Of a stretch of DNA of 15,737 nt, positions 7,324 to 14,733 are shown piece by piece. Under the pieces are notes generated by a model, which was not told the DNA's origin, made no database searches, and was given only the letters and a program-made list of their open reading frames with translations. The DNA comes from CAYZJD01 sp964478455 (GTDB taxonomy: Bacteria; Acidobacteriota; Terriglobia; Bryobacterales; Bryobacteraceae), in the NCBI GenBank assembly GCA_964478455.1, contig CAYZJD010000069.1, positions 1-15,737 on the forward strand. The letters run 5' to 3'. Each line of letters starts with the position of its first letter. Within the stretch, counting starts at the first letter, position 1. The translations under genes and the position numbers were made by a program.

Positions 7324-8268
7324 TTGGCTTTGACTGATCAAGCGGCGGTCCGGCGGGCGGCGGACCTGATTCGCACCGGCGGACTGGTGGCGTTTCCCAC
7401 CGAGACCGTCTACGGGCTGGGGGCAAACGCACTCGATGCCGCGGCGATCGCTCGCATCTATGAAGTGAAGGCCCGGCCGAAGGGCAGCCCGCTGATCGTT
7501 CACGTGGATTCGATCGAGATGGCGCGCGGGCTCGCCGCCGCGTGGCCGCCGGAGGCGGACAAGCTCGGCCGGCGGTACTGGCCGGGTCCGCTCACGCTGG
7601 TATTGCCGAAGCGGCCCGAGATCCCGGACATCGTGACCGCGGGCCTCGGCACCGTCGGGATCCGCGTGCCGTCCCATCCGATAGCGCTGGCGCTCATCCG
7701 GGAGGCGGGCGTGCCGATCGCGGCCCCGAGCGCAAACCCGTTCAGCCGGCTGTCGCCGACCACGGCGGAGCACGTGAGCGAAATGCTCGGCGACCGCGTG
7801 GACATGGTCCTCGACGGCGGTCCGGCAACGGTGGGCATCGAGTCCACGGTGCTCTCGCTGGCGGGCCCGGCCCCGCGGCTGCTGCGGCCTGGCGCGATCT
7901 CGCGGGAAGAGATCGAGGCGCTGATCGGGCCGGTGGAGCTTGCGGGACGGATCGAGGACGAAGGCTCAGCCCACGCCTCGCCGGGAAGGCATGCCAGGCA
8001 TTACAGCCCGCGCACGCCGCTGCTGCTTGTCGCTGGCGGCGTCCTTCCGGCGAGCGGCCGCGGCGCCTACTTGTGGATTCGGACTCCGGCCGCTGCGGAT
8101 TCCTGCATCCACATGCCGGACGATGCCACGGCCTACGCTTCGGTGCTTTACGACACACTGCACCGCGAGGACGTCAAAGGGTGGGACTGGATTGCCGTGG
8201 AGATCCCCCCGGAATCGCCGGACTGGCTCGGGGTACGCGACCGGCTCGCTCGCGCGGCGGCGCTATAA
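7324..8268 (+). CDS. L-threonylcarbamoyladenylate synthase (Sua5/TsaC type with C-terminal Sua5 domain)
   Basis: This 314-residue enzyme makes threonylcarbamoyl-AMP from threonine, bicarbonate and ATP, the first step of t6A37 formation in ANN-decoding tRNAs. The YrdC domain (about 8-205) shows PTETVYGL (25-32), K49-A-R51-P-K53-G-S55-P-L, YWPGPLTLVL, VGIRVPSHP, APSAN and DGGPATVGIESTVL. The linker ASPGRHARHYSPRTPL matches the Sua5 linker (SPGM.y.HYaP) that closes over the active site, followed by a C-terminal Rossmann-like Sua5 domain (about 233-314). The length is nearer to Sua5 (~340) than TsaC (~190). The start TTG 7324 is supported by GGAG (7312-7315) 8 nt upstream, inside the prfB end. 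It lies 5 nt after the prfB stop, so the two are very likely one transcript. Confidence 0.93.
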   Translation: MALTDQAAVRRAADLIRTGGLVAFPTETVYGLGANALDAAAIARIYEVKARPKGSPLIVHVDSIEMARGLAAAWPPEADKLGRRYWPGPLTLVLPKRPEIPDIVTAGLGTVGIRVPSHPIALALIREAGVPIAAPSANPFSRLSPTTAEHVSEMLGDRVDMVLDGGPATVGIESTVLSLAGPAPRLLRPGAISREEIEALIGPVELAGRIEDEGSAHASPGRHARHYSPRTPLLLVAGGVLPASGRGAYLWIRTPAAADSCIHMPDDATAYASVLYDTLHREDVKGWDWIAVEIPPESPDWLGVRDRLARAAAL

Positions 8269-8316
8269 GCGGGAAGCTGCGGGCTGCGTGACTTTCGGCG
8301 GCAACCCCAACCTACC

Positions 8317-8660
8317 TCAAGCGCCAATCCACAGCTCCCCACGATGGACTGTAGCCGATTCTCCAGTCGCATTAAAGTCCGCAGGATACTGTTCGAAGAG
8401 ATTTTCTTGCGGGAGAAGAGCATCCGCCGATGCGGGGACTCCACCTAGTACGTCAACCGGTACCCGGTGTACTCGCGATGCCGCCATCCTCCCAGGCTGC
8501 TCGCCGTAACGCATAGAGCAGTAGGCGGTTACCTGGCTCGACCGATTCCGCTACGATCCGCACAGCGAACGCATCCTCTCTGGCGGCAACCGGGCCTCCG
8601 CCCGTGCCTCCGGCCGCCGCGATCAGGGCGTTCGCCACCGGATTCACTATAATCCCTGAG
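8317..8660 (-). pseudogene. Possible gene remnant, two frames joined by a single-base shift
   Basis: On the minus strand one open frame (entering near 8660) reads through NALIAAAGGTGGG and DAFAVRIVAESVEPGNRLLLYAL, and then becomes unlikely. A second frame from about 8514 continues as RYGEQPGRMAASRVHRVPV, then VLGGVPASADALLPQ, to a stop near 8317. The two would give one continuous protein-like sequence of about 110 residues if one base were shifted near 8510. I recognise no family. It lacks a clear start, and its upstream end runs into the MFS gene, so chance open frames in GC-rich DNA remain a real alternative. Confidence 0.2.
8648..8653 (+). promoter_or_regulatory. Possible -10 element of the MFS transporter gene
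   Basis: A perfect TATAAT lies 13 bp before ATG 8667 in otherwise GC-rich DNA. No good -35 box is found at 16-18 bp spacing. If used, the transcript leader would be only a few bases long, in line with the weak ribosome site of this gene. Confidence 0.35.
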
Positions 8661-8666
8661 TACACG

Positions 8667-9926
8667 ATGACGCGCGTGCGTTGGTGGATGCTGGCGCTGC
8701 TGTTCCTCGCCACCACGATCAACTACCTGGACAGGATCGTGTTCTCCGTCCTGATCCCCGTGATCGAGAAAGAGCTTCGCCTGACGAAGGTGGACTACGG
8801 ATACCTCACGGGAGCCTTTCAGATCGCCTATACCGCGGGCTTTCTGCTGATGGGCAAGTTTATCGACCGGTTCGGGACGCGCATCGGTTACGCAGTATCG
8901 ATCGCCTGGTGGTCGCTGGCGGCCATGCTGCACGCGGCGGCGCGGAGCGCGATGGGTCTCGGTTTCTGGCGGGCGATGCTGGGACTTGGAGAGTCGGGCA
9001 ACTTCCCGGCGGCGATCAAATCGGTGGCCGAGTGGTTCCCGCCGAAGGACCGCGCGCTGGCGACGGGCCTCTTCAACGCGGGCACCAACGTGGCGTCGAT
9101 GATCGGCCCGCCGCTGTTTGTGTGGATGAACGCCCACTTCGGCTGGCGCGCGTGTTTCCTGATCACGGGCGCAGTGGGCTTCTTCTGGCTGGCGGCGTGG
9201 CTGGTGAGCTACCGCCCGCCGGAACGGCATCCGCGGGTGAGCCGGCGTGAACTGGACTACATCCGTGCTGAGCCGGAAGGCCGCGGCGAAGAGCGGCCCA
9301 TCGGCTGGGCAGCGGCGCTGCGCTTCCGCCAGACCTGGGGCTTCGCCGTGGCCAAGTTCCTGACCGATCCCGTGTGGTGGTTCTACCTTTACTGGTTGCC
9401 GCCCTACCTCTTCGACGTGCGCAAATTCAAGCTGGTGGAAATCGGCTGGGCCCTGCCGGTGGTCTACCTGATGGCGGACGCAGGCAGCGTGGCCGGCGGT
9501 TGGCTGAGCGGCTTCCTGATGCGGCGTGGCTGGCCGAGGGGGCGGGCGCGGAAAGCGGCCATGGCCGTCTGCGCCGCGGCGATGCCGGTGGCGGCCGCCG
9601 CGGTGCTCGCTCCCAGCCCCGTTCTGGCGGTGGCCCTGGTGAGCGTGGCGACCGCCGCGCACCAGGGGTGGTCCGCCAACCTGTTCACCACCGTCTCCGA
9701 TACCTTCCCGCGGCAGGCGGTGGCCTCGGTGACCGGCATCGGCGGCTGCGCGGGCGGACTTGGCGGCTTCCTTTTCTCGGCGGTGATTCCTGGGTACTTG
9801 ATCGCCCGTTTTGGTTACACGCCGGCTTTTCTGGCGATGGGCTGCTTCCACCTGACCGCCCTCGCGCTGCTCCATCGGATCATGGGTCCGATGCAACCGG
9901 TGTCACAGAAGCCCTTGCCCAGCTAA
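8667..9926 (+). CDS. MFS transporter, ACS family (ExuT/hexuronate-type)
   Basis: This 419-residue inner-membrane secondary transporter has about 12 membrane segments in two halves. The first half begins MTRVRWWMLALLFLATTINYLDR, with the N-Y-x-D-R motif at the end of TM1 typical of the anion:cation symporter group. Between TM2 and TM3 is GKFIDRFGTRIGY (the MFS A-motif), and GLGESGNFPAAIKSVAEWFP is the strongly conserved ACS/ExuT signature in TM4. A large loop lies near the middle (about 185-225), and GWSANLFTTVSDTFPRQAVASVTG marks the second half. Likely substrates are sugar acids such as hexuronates, taken up with protons; this is by family only. ATG 8667 is chosen over an upstream GTG because TM1 then starts at the expected distance. 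Its stop overlaps the stop of the convergent barrel gene by 4 bp (9923-9926). Confidence 0.88.
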   Translation: MTRVRWWMLALLFLATTINYLDRIVFSVLIPVIEKELRLTKVDYGYLTGAFQIAYTAGFLLMGKFIDRFGTRIGYAVSIAWWSLAAMLHAAARSAMGLGFWRAMLGLGESGNFPAAIKSVAEWFPPKDRALATGLFNAGTNVASMIGPPLFVWMNAHFGWRACFLITGAVGFFWLAAWLVSYRPPERHPRVSRRELDYIRAEPEGRGEERPIGWAAALRFRQTWGFAVAKFLTDPVWWFYLYWLPPYLFDVRKFKLVEIGWALPVVYLMADAGSVAGGWLSGFLMRRGWPRGRARKAAMAVCAAAMPVAAAAVLAPSPVLAVALVSVATAAHQGWSANLFTTVSDTFPRQAVASVTGIGGCAGGLGGFLFSAVIPGYLIARFGYTPAFLAMGCFHLTALALLHRIMGPMQPVSQKPLPS

Positions 9927-11167
9927 AAGCTGTACCGCATCACCCCGATTCCGTGCGAGTTCCTGCGGTACTGCCCGAGGAAATCGCCCGGCTCGCCGCG
10001 GATCACCGTCACGCTCGCCGTCGCGCGCCAGTGCTGCCCGAGCGCCTGCGAGTACTCGAACTTGAGCCATACGCCGTCGCCGTTTTGCCGCACCGCCCCT
10101 TCGAAGGCGAAGCTGCGGTTGACGTCGATGGTGTAGCTCGCGCGCCCGAGCAAAGCGCGCGCCAGCCCGCGGTCCGGCGCGAAATCCTGCACCACCCGCT
10201 TTTCGGTGACCTTCTCGCCTGCGTACCCGCCCACGAACACCCACTCCCCCTTCTGGCGCTCCAGTTGAACAACATATTGCAGGTATTGATGCGCCTGCGG
10301 CGTGCTCGACGTGAAGTACGCCGCCTCGCCTTTCATCGTGAACCACCGCAACGGCACGGCGGCATCCGCGCCGTACATGCGCATCCTCGGATAGAAGCGC
10401 CGGAATTCGATCGCGAACGGCGGCCCGCCGGGCTCCGGTGGCACGACAGGCACGGCGCGCCCGTCGAACAGCGGCAGGTGGTTGAAGCCCTCGAAGAAAG
10501 AGAGCGAATGCTCGAATCCGCCGCCCACGTGGTTCCAGCGCGCGCCGAACTGCGACCGGCCGGGAAAATGCGCGCCGGCGTCGAGAAACGGGATTCCCTC
10601 CGCTCCAGCCGGTGCCACCACCCAGCGCTGATTGAGCAACGGGATGCGGCTCGGCGTGAAGCGAGGCTGCCACACCAGATCGAGCGTGTCGCCGCTCGTC
10701 GCTTCCCAGGTGAGGCGGGCGGCGGTGACGCCGAGGAAGTCGTTGTCCACCACGCTCAGGAAGTCCCGCGGCGCAAACCGGTCGGTCGGGTTCAACACGT
10801 CGGCCTTGCCCCAGCGGATGAACTGCTTGCCGATCTCCGCGGTGAACCCCTTTCGGTTAAAGATCGCGCTCAGCCGTCGCACGGCGAAGGCGGGACGCTG
10901 CCGGCCTCGGTCTTGCCACTCGATGTCCCACTCGCGCGCGGTCTGGTGGTGGCTGTCCGTGCGGGCGTCGAAAGCTCCGGCGAGCCGGAACCACGGCCTC
11001 GCCTTGTACGCAGCTTCGTACCGGAACAGCCCCTCGGTCACGGCATGGCCGCTGTCATTCGAGGCGGTTTGAGGGTAGAGAAGGAAGCGTGTTTCGAAGA
11101 ATCCGCGGTGCGAGAAGTCCTGGGCAAGTGCGGCAGCCGCTGGCAGCAGCAACCACGGAAGCCTCAT
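9923..11167 (-). CDS. Outer-membrane beta-barrel protein of the ABC export operon
   Basis: This 414-residue protein has a short Sec signal peptide (MRLPWLLLPAAAALAQ, then DF). It continues as alternating polar and hydrophobic strands with many aromatic residues and ends in the barrel-closing RYSF. The stretch IGKQFIRWGKADVLNPTDRF, at about one third of the length, is a hallmark of barrels of the DUF1302/alginate-export-like porin group ('GrQ.i.WG....NPtD.f'). I know no assigned function for this exact protein. Its ATG overlaps the stop of the LolA-like gene (ATGA at 11164-11167), so it is the last gene of a four-gene operon. It is therefore the natural candidate for the outer-membrane acceptor or exit point of that system. 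A stand-alone porin that is merely co-transcribed is the alternative. Confidence 0.8.
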   Translation of the reverse strand: MRLPWLLLPAAAALAQDFSHRGFFETRFLLYPQTASNDSGHAVTEGLFRYEAAYKARPWFRLAGAFDARTDSHHQTAREWDIEWQDRGRQRPAFAVRRLSAIFNRKGFTAEIGKQFIRWGKADVLNPTDRFAPRDFLSVVDNDFLGVTAARLTWEATSGDTLDLVWQPRFTPSRIPLLNQRWVVAPAGAEGIPFLDAGAHFPGRSQFGARWNHVGGGFEHSLSFFEGFNHLPLFDGRAVPVVPPEPGGPPFAIEFRRFYPRMRMYGADAAVPLRWFTMKGEAAYFTSSTPQAHQYLQYVVQLERQKGEWVFVGGYAGEKVTEKRVVQDFAPDRGLARALLGRASYTIDVNRSFAFEGAVRQNGDGVWLKFEYSQALGQHWRATASVTVIRGEPGDFLGQYRRNSHGIGVMRYSF

Positions 11168-12183
11168 GATTCCCGCCGCATCGCCTGAAGCGTGAAGTCT
11201 TCGTCCTTCATCGGGACGTTGTACTCAAGCTTCTCGAGCCGCATGACCGTCCGGCTCTTCTGATCCGGCTCGCTGACCTCCATCTGCCGCGCCGTCCAGA
11301 TCCCTTGCACGTTCTCAATCCGCCGGTACTGAACGCGCCGCACGATCTTGTCTTTCTTCCATCCCTCGACCATCGCAAAGCCATAGTTGTCCTTGCGGAT
11401 CCACAGGTAGGAGTGCGTGTATTGCGAAGACCGGCTCTTCTTTGGCCGCGATTCCAGCTTCCAGCACGGTGCCCCGTCGATGGGCCCTTCGCCGAGCAGG
11501 CGGTAATCGTACTGCTCGACGTCCCGCTCCTCGAGGTCCTCGAAGCTGAAGTCCGTCCCGAAGAACCGCGTCGAACGGTCCTGCAACGCGATCCGCCTGT
11601 CCCGCTGGAGCGCCGGTGTCCACATCCACTGGTCGGAGGCGCGGTCCGGGTGATTGTGGATTAGCAGCGCCACGCCCTTCACCTCCGGCGGAGCGACGAA
11701 GCGCAACACCGCCTTGCTTGCCCCGTGCGAGCCGAGCCGCGTGTACGTCCACCGTTTCTCGGTGATCTTGCCCCTGGCGTTGATCACCTGCAAGGTGCCC
11801 TCGTAGCGCTGGGACGCGGCCTTGGTCCTCCGCTGCGCCTCCTCGACAATCGCCCTTGCCTCCTGCCCCAACACAGGACGATTCACCACCAAGACACCAA
11901 GACACCAAGAGAAAAGAAGTGAAAGAAGAAAGCGATTCGTGCAGCGCCCACCCAACTCTTTGCGCCGACCGCGAGAAAGACATGACCTTGATCTTCTTGG
12001 TGTCTTGGTATCTTGGTGGTTCAATCGTCTACTCATACTCCAGCGCCTCCACCCAGACACCAAGGGAAAAGAAGCGAAAGAAGAAAGCGATTCGTGCAGC
12101 GCCCACCCAACTCTTTGCGCCGACCGCGAAAAGAACACGACCTTGATCTTCTTGGTGCCTTGGTGTCTTGGTGGTTCAATCAT
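11164..12183 (-). CDS. LolA-like outer-membrane lipoprotein-sorting protein with repeat-derived N-terminus
   Basis: From about residue 107 the sequence (EARAIVEEAQRRTKAASQRY, ...GTLQVIN..., LRFVAPPEVKGVALL, QWMWTPALQRDRRI, FFGTDFSFEDLEE, GWKKDKIVRRVQYRRIENVQ, MRLEKLEYNVPMKDEDFTLQ) matches the 'outer membrane lipoprotein-sorting protein' family (PF17131, COG2834-like). Its LolA-type half-barrel carries lipid or lipoprotein acyl chains across the periplasm. The frame opens at ATG 12183, directly after the permease stop (TAGATG), with GGAG 9 nt upstream. The first ~80 residues translate a tandemly duplicated repeat and are not family sequence. A signal-peptide-like core (FLLSLLFSWCLGVLVV, residues 85-100, before LGQ-EA) is itself encoded by the repeat. 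Other starts are ATG 12036 (290 aa) and TTG 11955 (263 aa, normal length, poor ribosome site). The domain call is sure, the start is not. Confidence 0.8.
   Translation of the reverse strand: MIEPPRHQGTKKIKVVFFSRSAQRVGWALHESLSSFASFPLVSGWRRWSMSRRLNHQDTKTPRRSRSCLSRGRRKELGGRCTNRFLLSLLFSWCLGVLVVNRPVLGQEARAIVEEAQRRTKAASQRYEGTLQVINARGKITEKRWTYTRLGSHGASKAVLRFVAPPEVKGVALLIHNHPDRASDQWMWTPALQRDRRIALQDRSTRFFGTDFSFEDLEERDVEQYDYRLLGEGPIDGAPCWKLESRPKKSRSSQYTHSYLWIRKDNYGFAMVEGWKKDKIVRRVQYRRIENVQGIWTARQMEVSEPDQKSRTVMRLEKLEYNVPMKDEDFTLQAMRRES
11884..12175. repeat. Two CACCAAGACACC-type inverted-repeat elements
   Basis: Element 1 (11884-12020, about 137 bp) has a left end of CACCACCAAGACACCAAG followed by a further ACACCAAG. 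The inverted counterpart lies at 11996-12020 and matches at 24 of 25 positions. Element 2 has the right end at 12151-12175 but only about 11 bp of the left end (12055-12065), as expected if it arose by duplication from within an element. The inner part is identical in kind in both and is not a gene I recognise. Short-period ACACCAAG repeats of this style occur in intergenic regions of many environmental bacteria; no transposase is present. Confidence 0.85.
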
Positions 12184-12208
12184 CTACTCATACTCCAGCG
12201 CCTCCACC
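11899..12208. repeat. Tandem duplication, 155-bp period, including the permease 3' end
   Basis: Positions 11899-12053 and 12054-12208 align without gaps at an offset of 155 bp with about ten differences (roughly 94% identity). The right-hand 25 bp of each copy (12029-12053 and 12184-12208) are the last codons and stop of the permease gene, so the coding tail was copied along with the repeat. Because 155 is not a multiple of three, the same DNA is read in two different frames in the N-terminal part of the LolA-like gene. Confidence 0.93.
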
Positions 12209-14733
12209 AGCGAGCCGCGCACGGCCGTCTCCGCCGGCCACAGCGACGAAAGCAGCGCCGTCACGAGCATGCCGGGCACGAGCAGCAGCGCGATCCGCAG
12301 GGGGTACACGTATTCCACCCGCATGCCGCCGAGCTGCTGCGCCAGTTCCAGCGTGTAGTACAGGTTCACTGCGCCGAAAGCCAGGCCGAGGATCAAGCCC
12401 AGCAGCCCGATGCCCACCGCCTCCATCCAGACCGTGTGCCGCACCTGCTGCCGCAACCCGCCCACCGATTGCAGCACGCCCAGTTCCCGCCTCCTGTCGG
12501 TGATGGAAACTGTCAGCGTGTTCACAATGCCCAGTACCGCCACCAGCACCGCCACCGCGATCTGGTTGTAAGTCATCCCGAACCACTGGTCTGTGAGCCG
12601 CAGGACTTCCTTGCGGACCTCGTCGTTCTCCAGCACGAACAAGCGCCGCACTCCGCCGAACCGTTCCAGGATCCTCCGCTTGGCATCCGCGGGAGCGACC
12701 CCAGGCTTCACGTAGACACGCATGACGTTCACCGCATCGTCCTTCCACCACTGCCGGTAGACTGCGCGGTCAATCATCACGCTCCCTTGCTGGTTGGTGT
12801 AGTCCCGGGTGATGCCCACCACCGGAAGGCGCAGCAGCCCGCTCGGCGTGGGCAGTTCGATCGTTTCCCCGTGTTGAATGCCCCGCAGCCCGGCAAAGCT
12901 GTCCGAGACCATGATGCCCTTGCCCTGCGAGGTCAGCCGGTACATCTGCTCCCGGTCTCCTTCGATCGGCTTCTGCCTCACCCGCCGCCCCAGCTTGTCA
13001 ACCTCCACCGACACCACGGAAACCGGGGTCCCGCGGACAGGCACGCGCGCATGGCGGACAAGATGGACCTCATCGATGCCCTCCGTCTTCCCTATCTCCT
13101 CGCCGAGCGACGCCGGGAAGGTGAACGAGCGCAAGGAGAAGTTCTGTGAAGCCATCACAAAGAGATCCGGATTGAGCGTGCCCTCGAGCCATTCGTTGAC
13201 GGATACGTAAATCGCGCCGGACATTCCGCCGAAGCCGATCACCATGGCCAGTGACAGCATGACCGCCGACACGGTGGCCGAAGTGCGCCGCGGCGCCTGG
13301 ATGAGGCTGTCCGCCGCCAGGGTTCCCTCCACCGGGCGCACCCACCTGAGTGCGGGACGGAGCAGGCGCGAGAGCCACAACGTCCACGCCGGCGCGAACA
13401 GAACGGCCGTCAGCACGGCCAGCAGGTACGCCGCGTAGAAGAGCGTGGGCGTCCGGCCGAACGCCATCAGCCCTACCGACGCGGCAAGGCAAAGGAACGC
13501 CGCCCAACGGCGGATCCGGTTCTCGCCTGCCGACAGCACCTGGTACTTGCCCTTTTGCAGCGCCTGCACCGGATCCACGCGGGCCGCGCTGCGGCTCGGG
13601 ATCCAGGCCGCCAGCATGCTGGCTGCCACGCCGGCGGCGACGCCTGCGATCGCCATCCCAAACCCGAGCGGCGCGCCCCCGGGACGCTGCGAAACGCCGA
13701 ACACCTGCTCCAGGAATCCGCTGATGTAGCGGGCGCTGAAGTGCGCCATGACGGCTCCGCCCGCGACCCCGGCGGCGGACCCTGCCAGTCCCGCCGCCAC
13801 GCTCTCGCCGAGAAACAGCCACCGCACCTGCGCCTGCGTCGCTCCAAGCGCCCGGAGGATGCCGATCTCCGAGCGGCGCTGGGTCACCGCGATCGAGAAC
13901 GAGTTGTAGATGATGAACATCCCGATGAACAGGGCGAACAAGCTCGAGATATTCAGTGAGACCGTGTATCCCTTGAGCAGCGCCTCGAAATGCTGGCCGC
14001 GCGAAGATGGCGGCTCGATTTCAAAGCCTGGCCCGAGCGCCCGCCGGAGCGCCTCCCGGCCCTGATCGAGCGTCATGCCCTCTTCCAGGCCCACATCGAT
14101 CCGGTCGAACTTGCGCCCGCGCCCCAGCATCTTCTGCGCGGCATAAATGTCCATCACCGCCAGGTTGCCGCCGAACGCCTTGCCGAACCCTCCCGGCTTC
14201 ATGATTCCCCGCACTACGAACTGCTTCGGCCCCTCCATCGTCACGAGCGGGAGGCGGCTGTTGGCCTCCAGGCCGTTCCGTTCGGCGAACTCCCGCGTCA
14301 CCATCAGCGAGTCCGGCTGCGCCAGAAAGACGAGCGGATCGTCGATCACCGCCTCGTCCCCGCTTTCCAGGTCGTAGTCCCGCAGGCTCCGGTCGCCGGT
14401 CATGTCCACTGCCAGGATCAGCAGGTTGCCCTGCCCGTCCAGGCCCGTGTCCACCGCCGCTTCGATCACCGGAACGGCCACGCGCACGCCCGGCGTCGCC
14501 TGCACCTTTTCCAGAATCTCCTCCGGGAACCCGAACTCGCCGGCGGAAACCTGGAGTTGCGTGGCTCCGGCAATCTGGTTCACCGTCTGCTGGAACGCCG
14601 AGAAGATCGACCGGTTGGCAGCGTGCACGGCCACGAACACAGCCACGCCCAGCGCGATGCCCGCCACGGTCAGCGCGCTGCGCAGCCGGTGCTTGCGCGC
14701 GTACTGCAAGCTGATCAGCCGCAACAGGATCAT
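12184..14733 (-). CDS. ABC transporter permease, duplicated MacB-PCD/FtsX architecture (YbbP- or LolC/E-like)
   Basis: This 849-residue inner-membrane protein has two copies of the FtsX-type unit. Copy 1 has a first membrane helix at about 18-40, a large periplasmic domain (about 41-262) and three helices (about 263-390) containing FIIYNSFSIAVTQRRSEIGI and LRALGATQAQV, the usual coupling helix to the ATPase. Two extra helices follow (about 403-452). Copy 2 has a helix at about 488-512, a second periplasmic domain and three helices (about 733-840) with GIVNTLTVSITDRRRELGVL and LQSVGG. This ten-helix plan is that of YbbP (COG3127). MacB-type permeases usually move substrates out of the membrane or periplasm by mechanotransmission. 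ATG 14733 overlaps the ATPase stop (ATGA at 14730-14733). The stop is immediately followed by the LolA-like ATG (TAGATG), and the last 25 bp are duplicated downstream. Confidence 0.9.
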   Translation of the reverse strand: MILLRLISLQYARKHRLRSALTVAGIALGVAVFVAVHAANRSIFSAFQQTVNQIAGATQLQVSAGEFGFPEEILEKVQATPGVRVAVPVIEAAVDTGLDGQGNLLILAVDMTGDRSLRDYDLESGDEAVIDDPLVFLAQPDSLMVTREFAERNGLEANSRLPLVTMEGPKQFVVRGIMKPGGFGKAFGGNLAVMDIYAAQKMLGRGRKFDRIDVGLEEGMTLDQGREALRRALGPGFEIEPPSSRGQHFEALLKGYTVSLNISSLFALFIGMFIIYNSFSIAVTQRRSEIGILRALGATQAQVRWLFLGESVAAGLAGSAAGVAGGAVMAHFSARYISGFLEQVFGVSQRPGGAPLGFGMAIAGVAAGVAASMLAAWIPSRSAARVDPVQALQKGKYQVLSAGENRIRRWAAFLCLAASVGLMAFGRTPTLFYAAYLLAVLTAVLFAPAWTLWLSRLLRPALRWVRPVEGTLAADSLIQAPRRTSATVSAVMLSLAMVIGFGGMSGAIYVSVNEWLEGTLNPDLFVMASQNFSLRSFTFPASLGEEIGKTEGIDEVHLVRHARVPVRGTPVSVVSVEVDKLGRRVRQKPIEGDREQMYRLTSQGKGIMVSDSFAGLRGIQHGETIELPTPSGLLRLPVVGITRDYTNQQGSVMIDRAVYRQWWKDDAVNVMRVYVKPGVAPADAKRRILERFGGVRRLFVLENDEVRKEVLRLTDQWFGMTYNQIAVAVLVAVLGIVNTLTVSITDRRRELGVLQSVGGLRQQVRHTVWMEAVGIGLLGLILGLAFGAVNLYYTLELAQQLGGMRVEYVYPLRIALLLVPGMLVTALLSSLWPAETAVRGSLVEALEYE

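Larger units (their letters stand above)
8269..8666. other. 398-bp region without a convincing intact gene
   Basis: Between the Sua5-type gene and the MFS transporter no frame on either strand has a credible start, ribosome site and recognisable domain. The right end contains a TATAAT sequence that may be the transporter promoter. The minus strand holds two adjacent open frames that could be the remains of a gene (described separately). I see no tRNA or terminator with a T-run. Confidence 0.5.

Noticed and set aside
8529..9896. A 455-residue open frame on the minus strand.
   Set aside because: It is the antisense of the MFS transporter, rich in Arg, His and Gly as expected for a shadow in GC-rich DNA.
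9374..11188. A 604-residue open frame on the plus strand.
   Set aside because: It reads through the antisense of the beta-barrel gene and an alternative frame of the MFS gene. The composition is Arg/Ala/Pro-rich with no domain, while the two genes it overlaps have clear family features and signal or membrane segments.
11884..12175. Short direct ACACCAAG repeats considered as a CRISPR array.
   Set aside because: The units are 8-9 bp and contiguous, without spacers of regular length. The arrangement is an inverted-repeat element duplicated once.
12013..13149. A 378-residue plus-strand frame through the repeats and the permease.
   Set aside because: It is antisense to the permease with His/Arg-rich composition. 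Its start lies in the repeat element.
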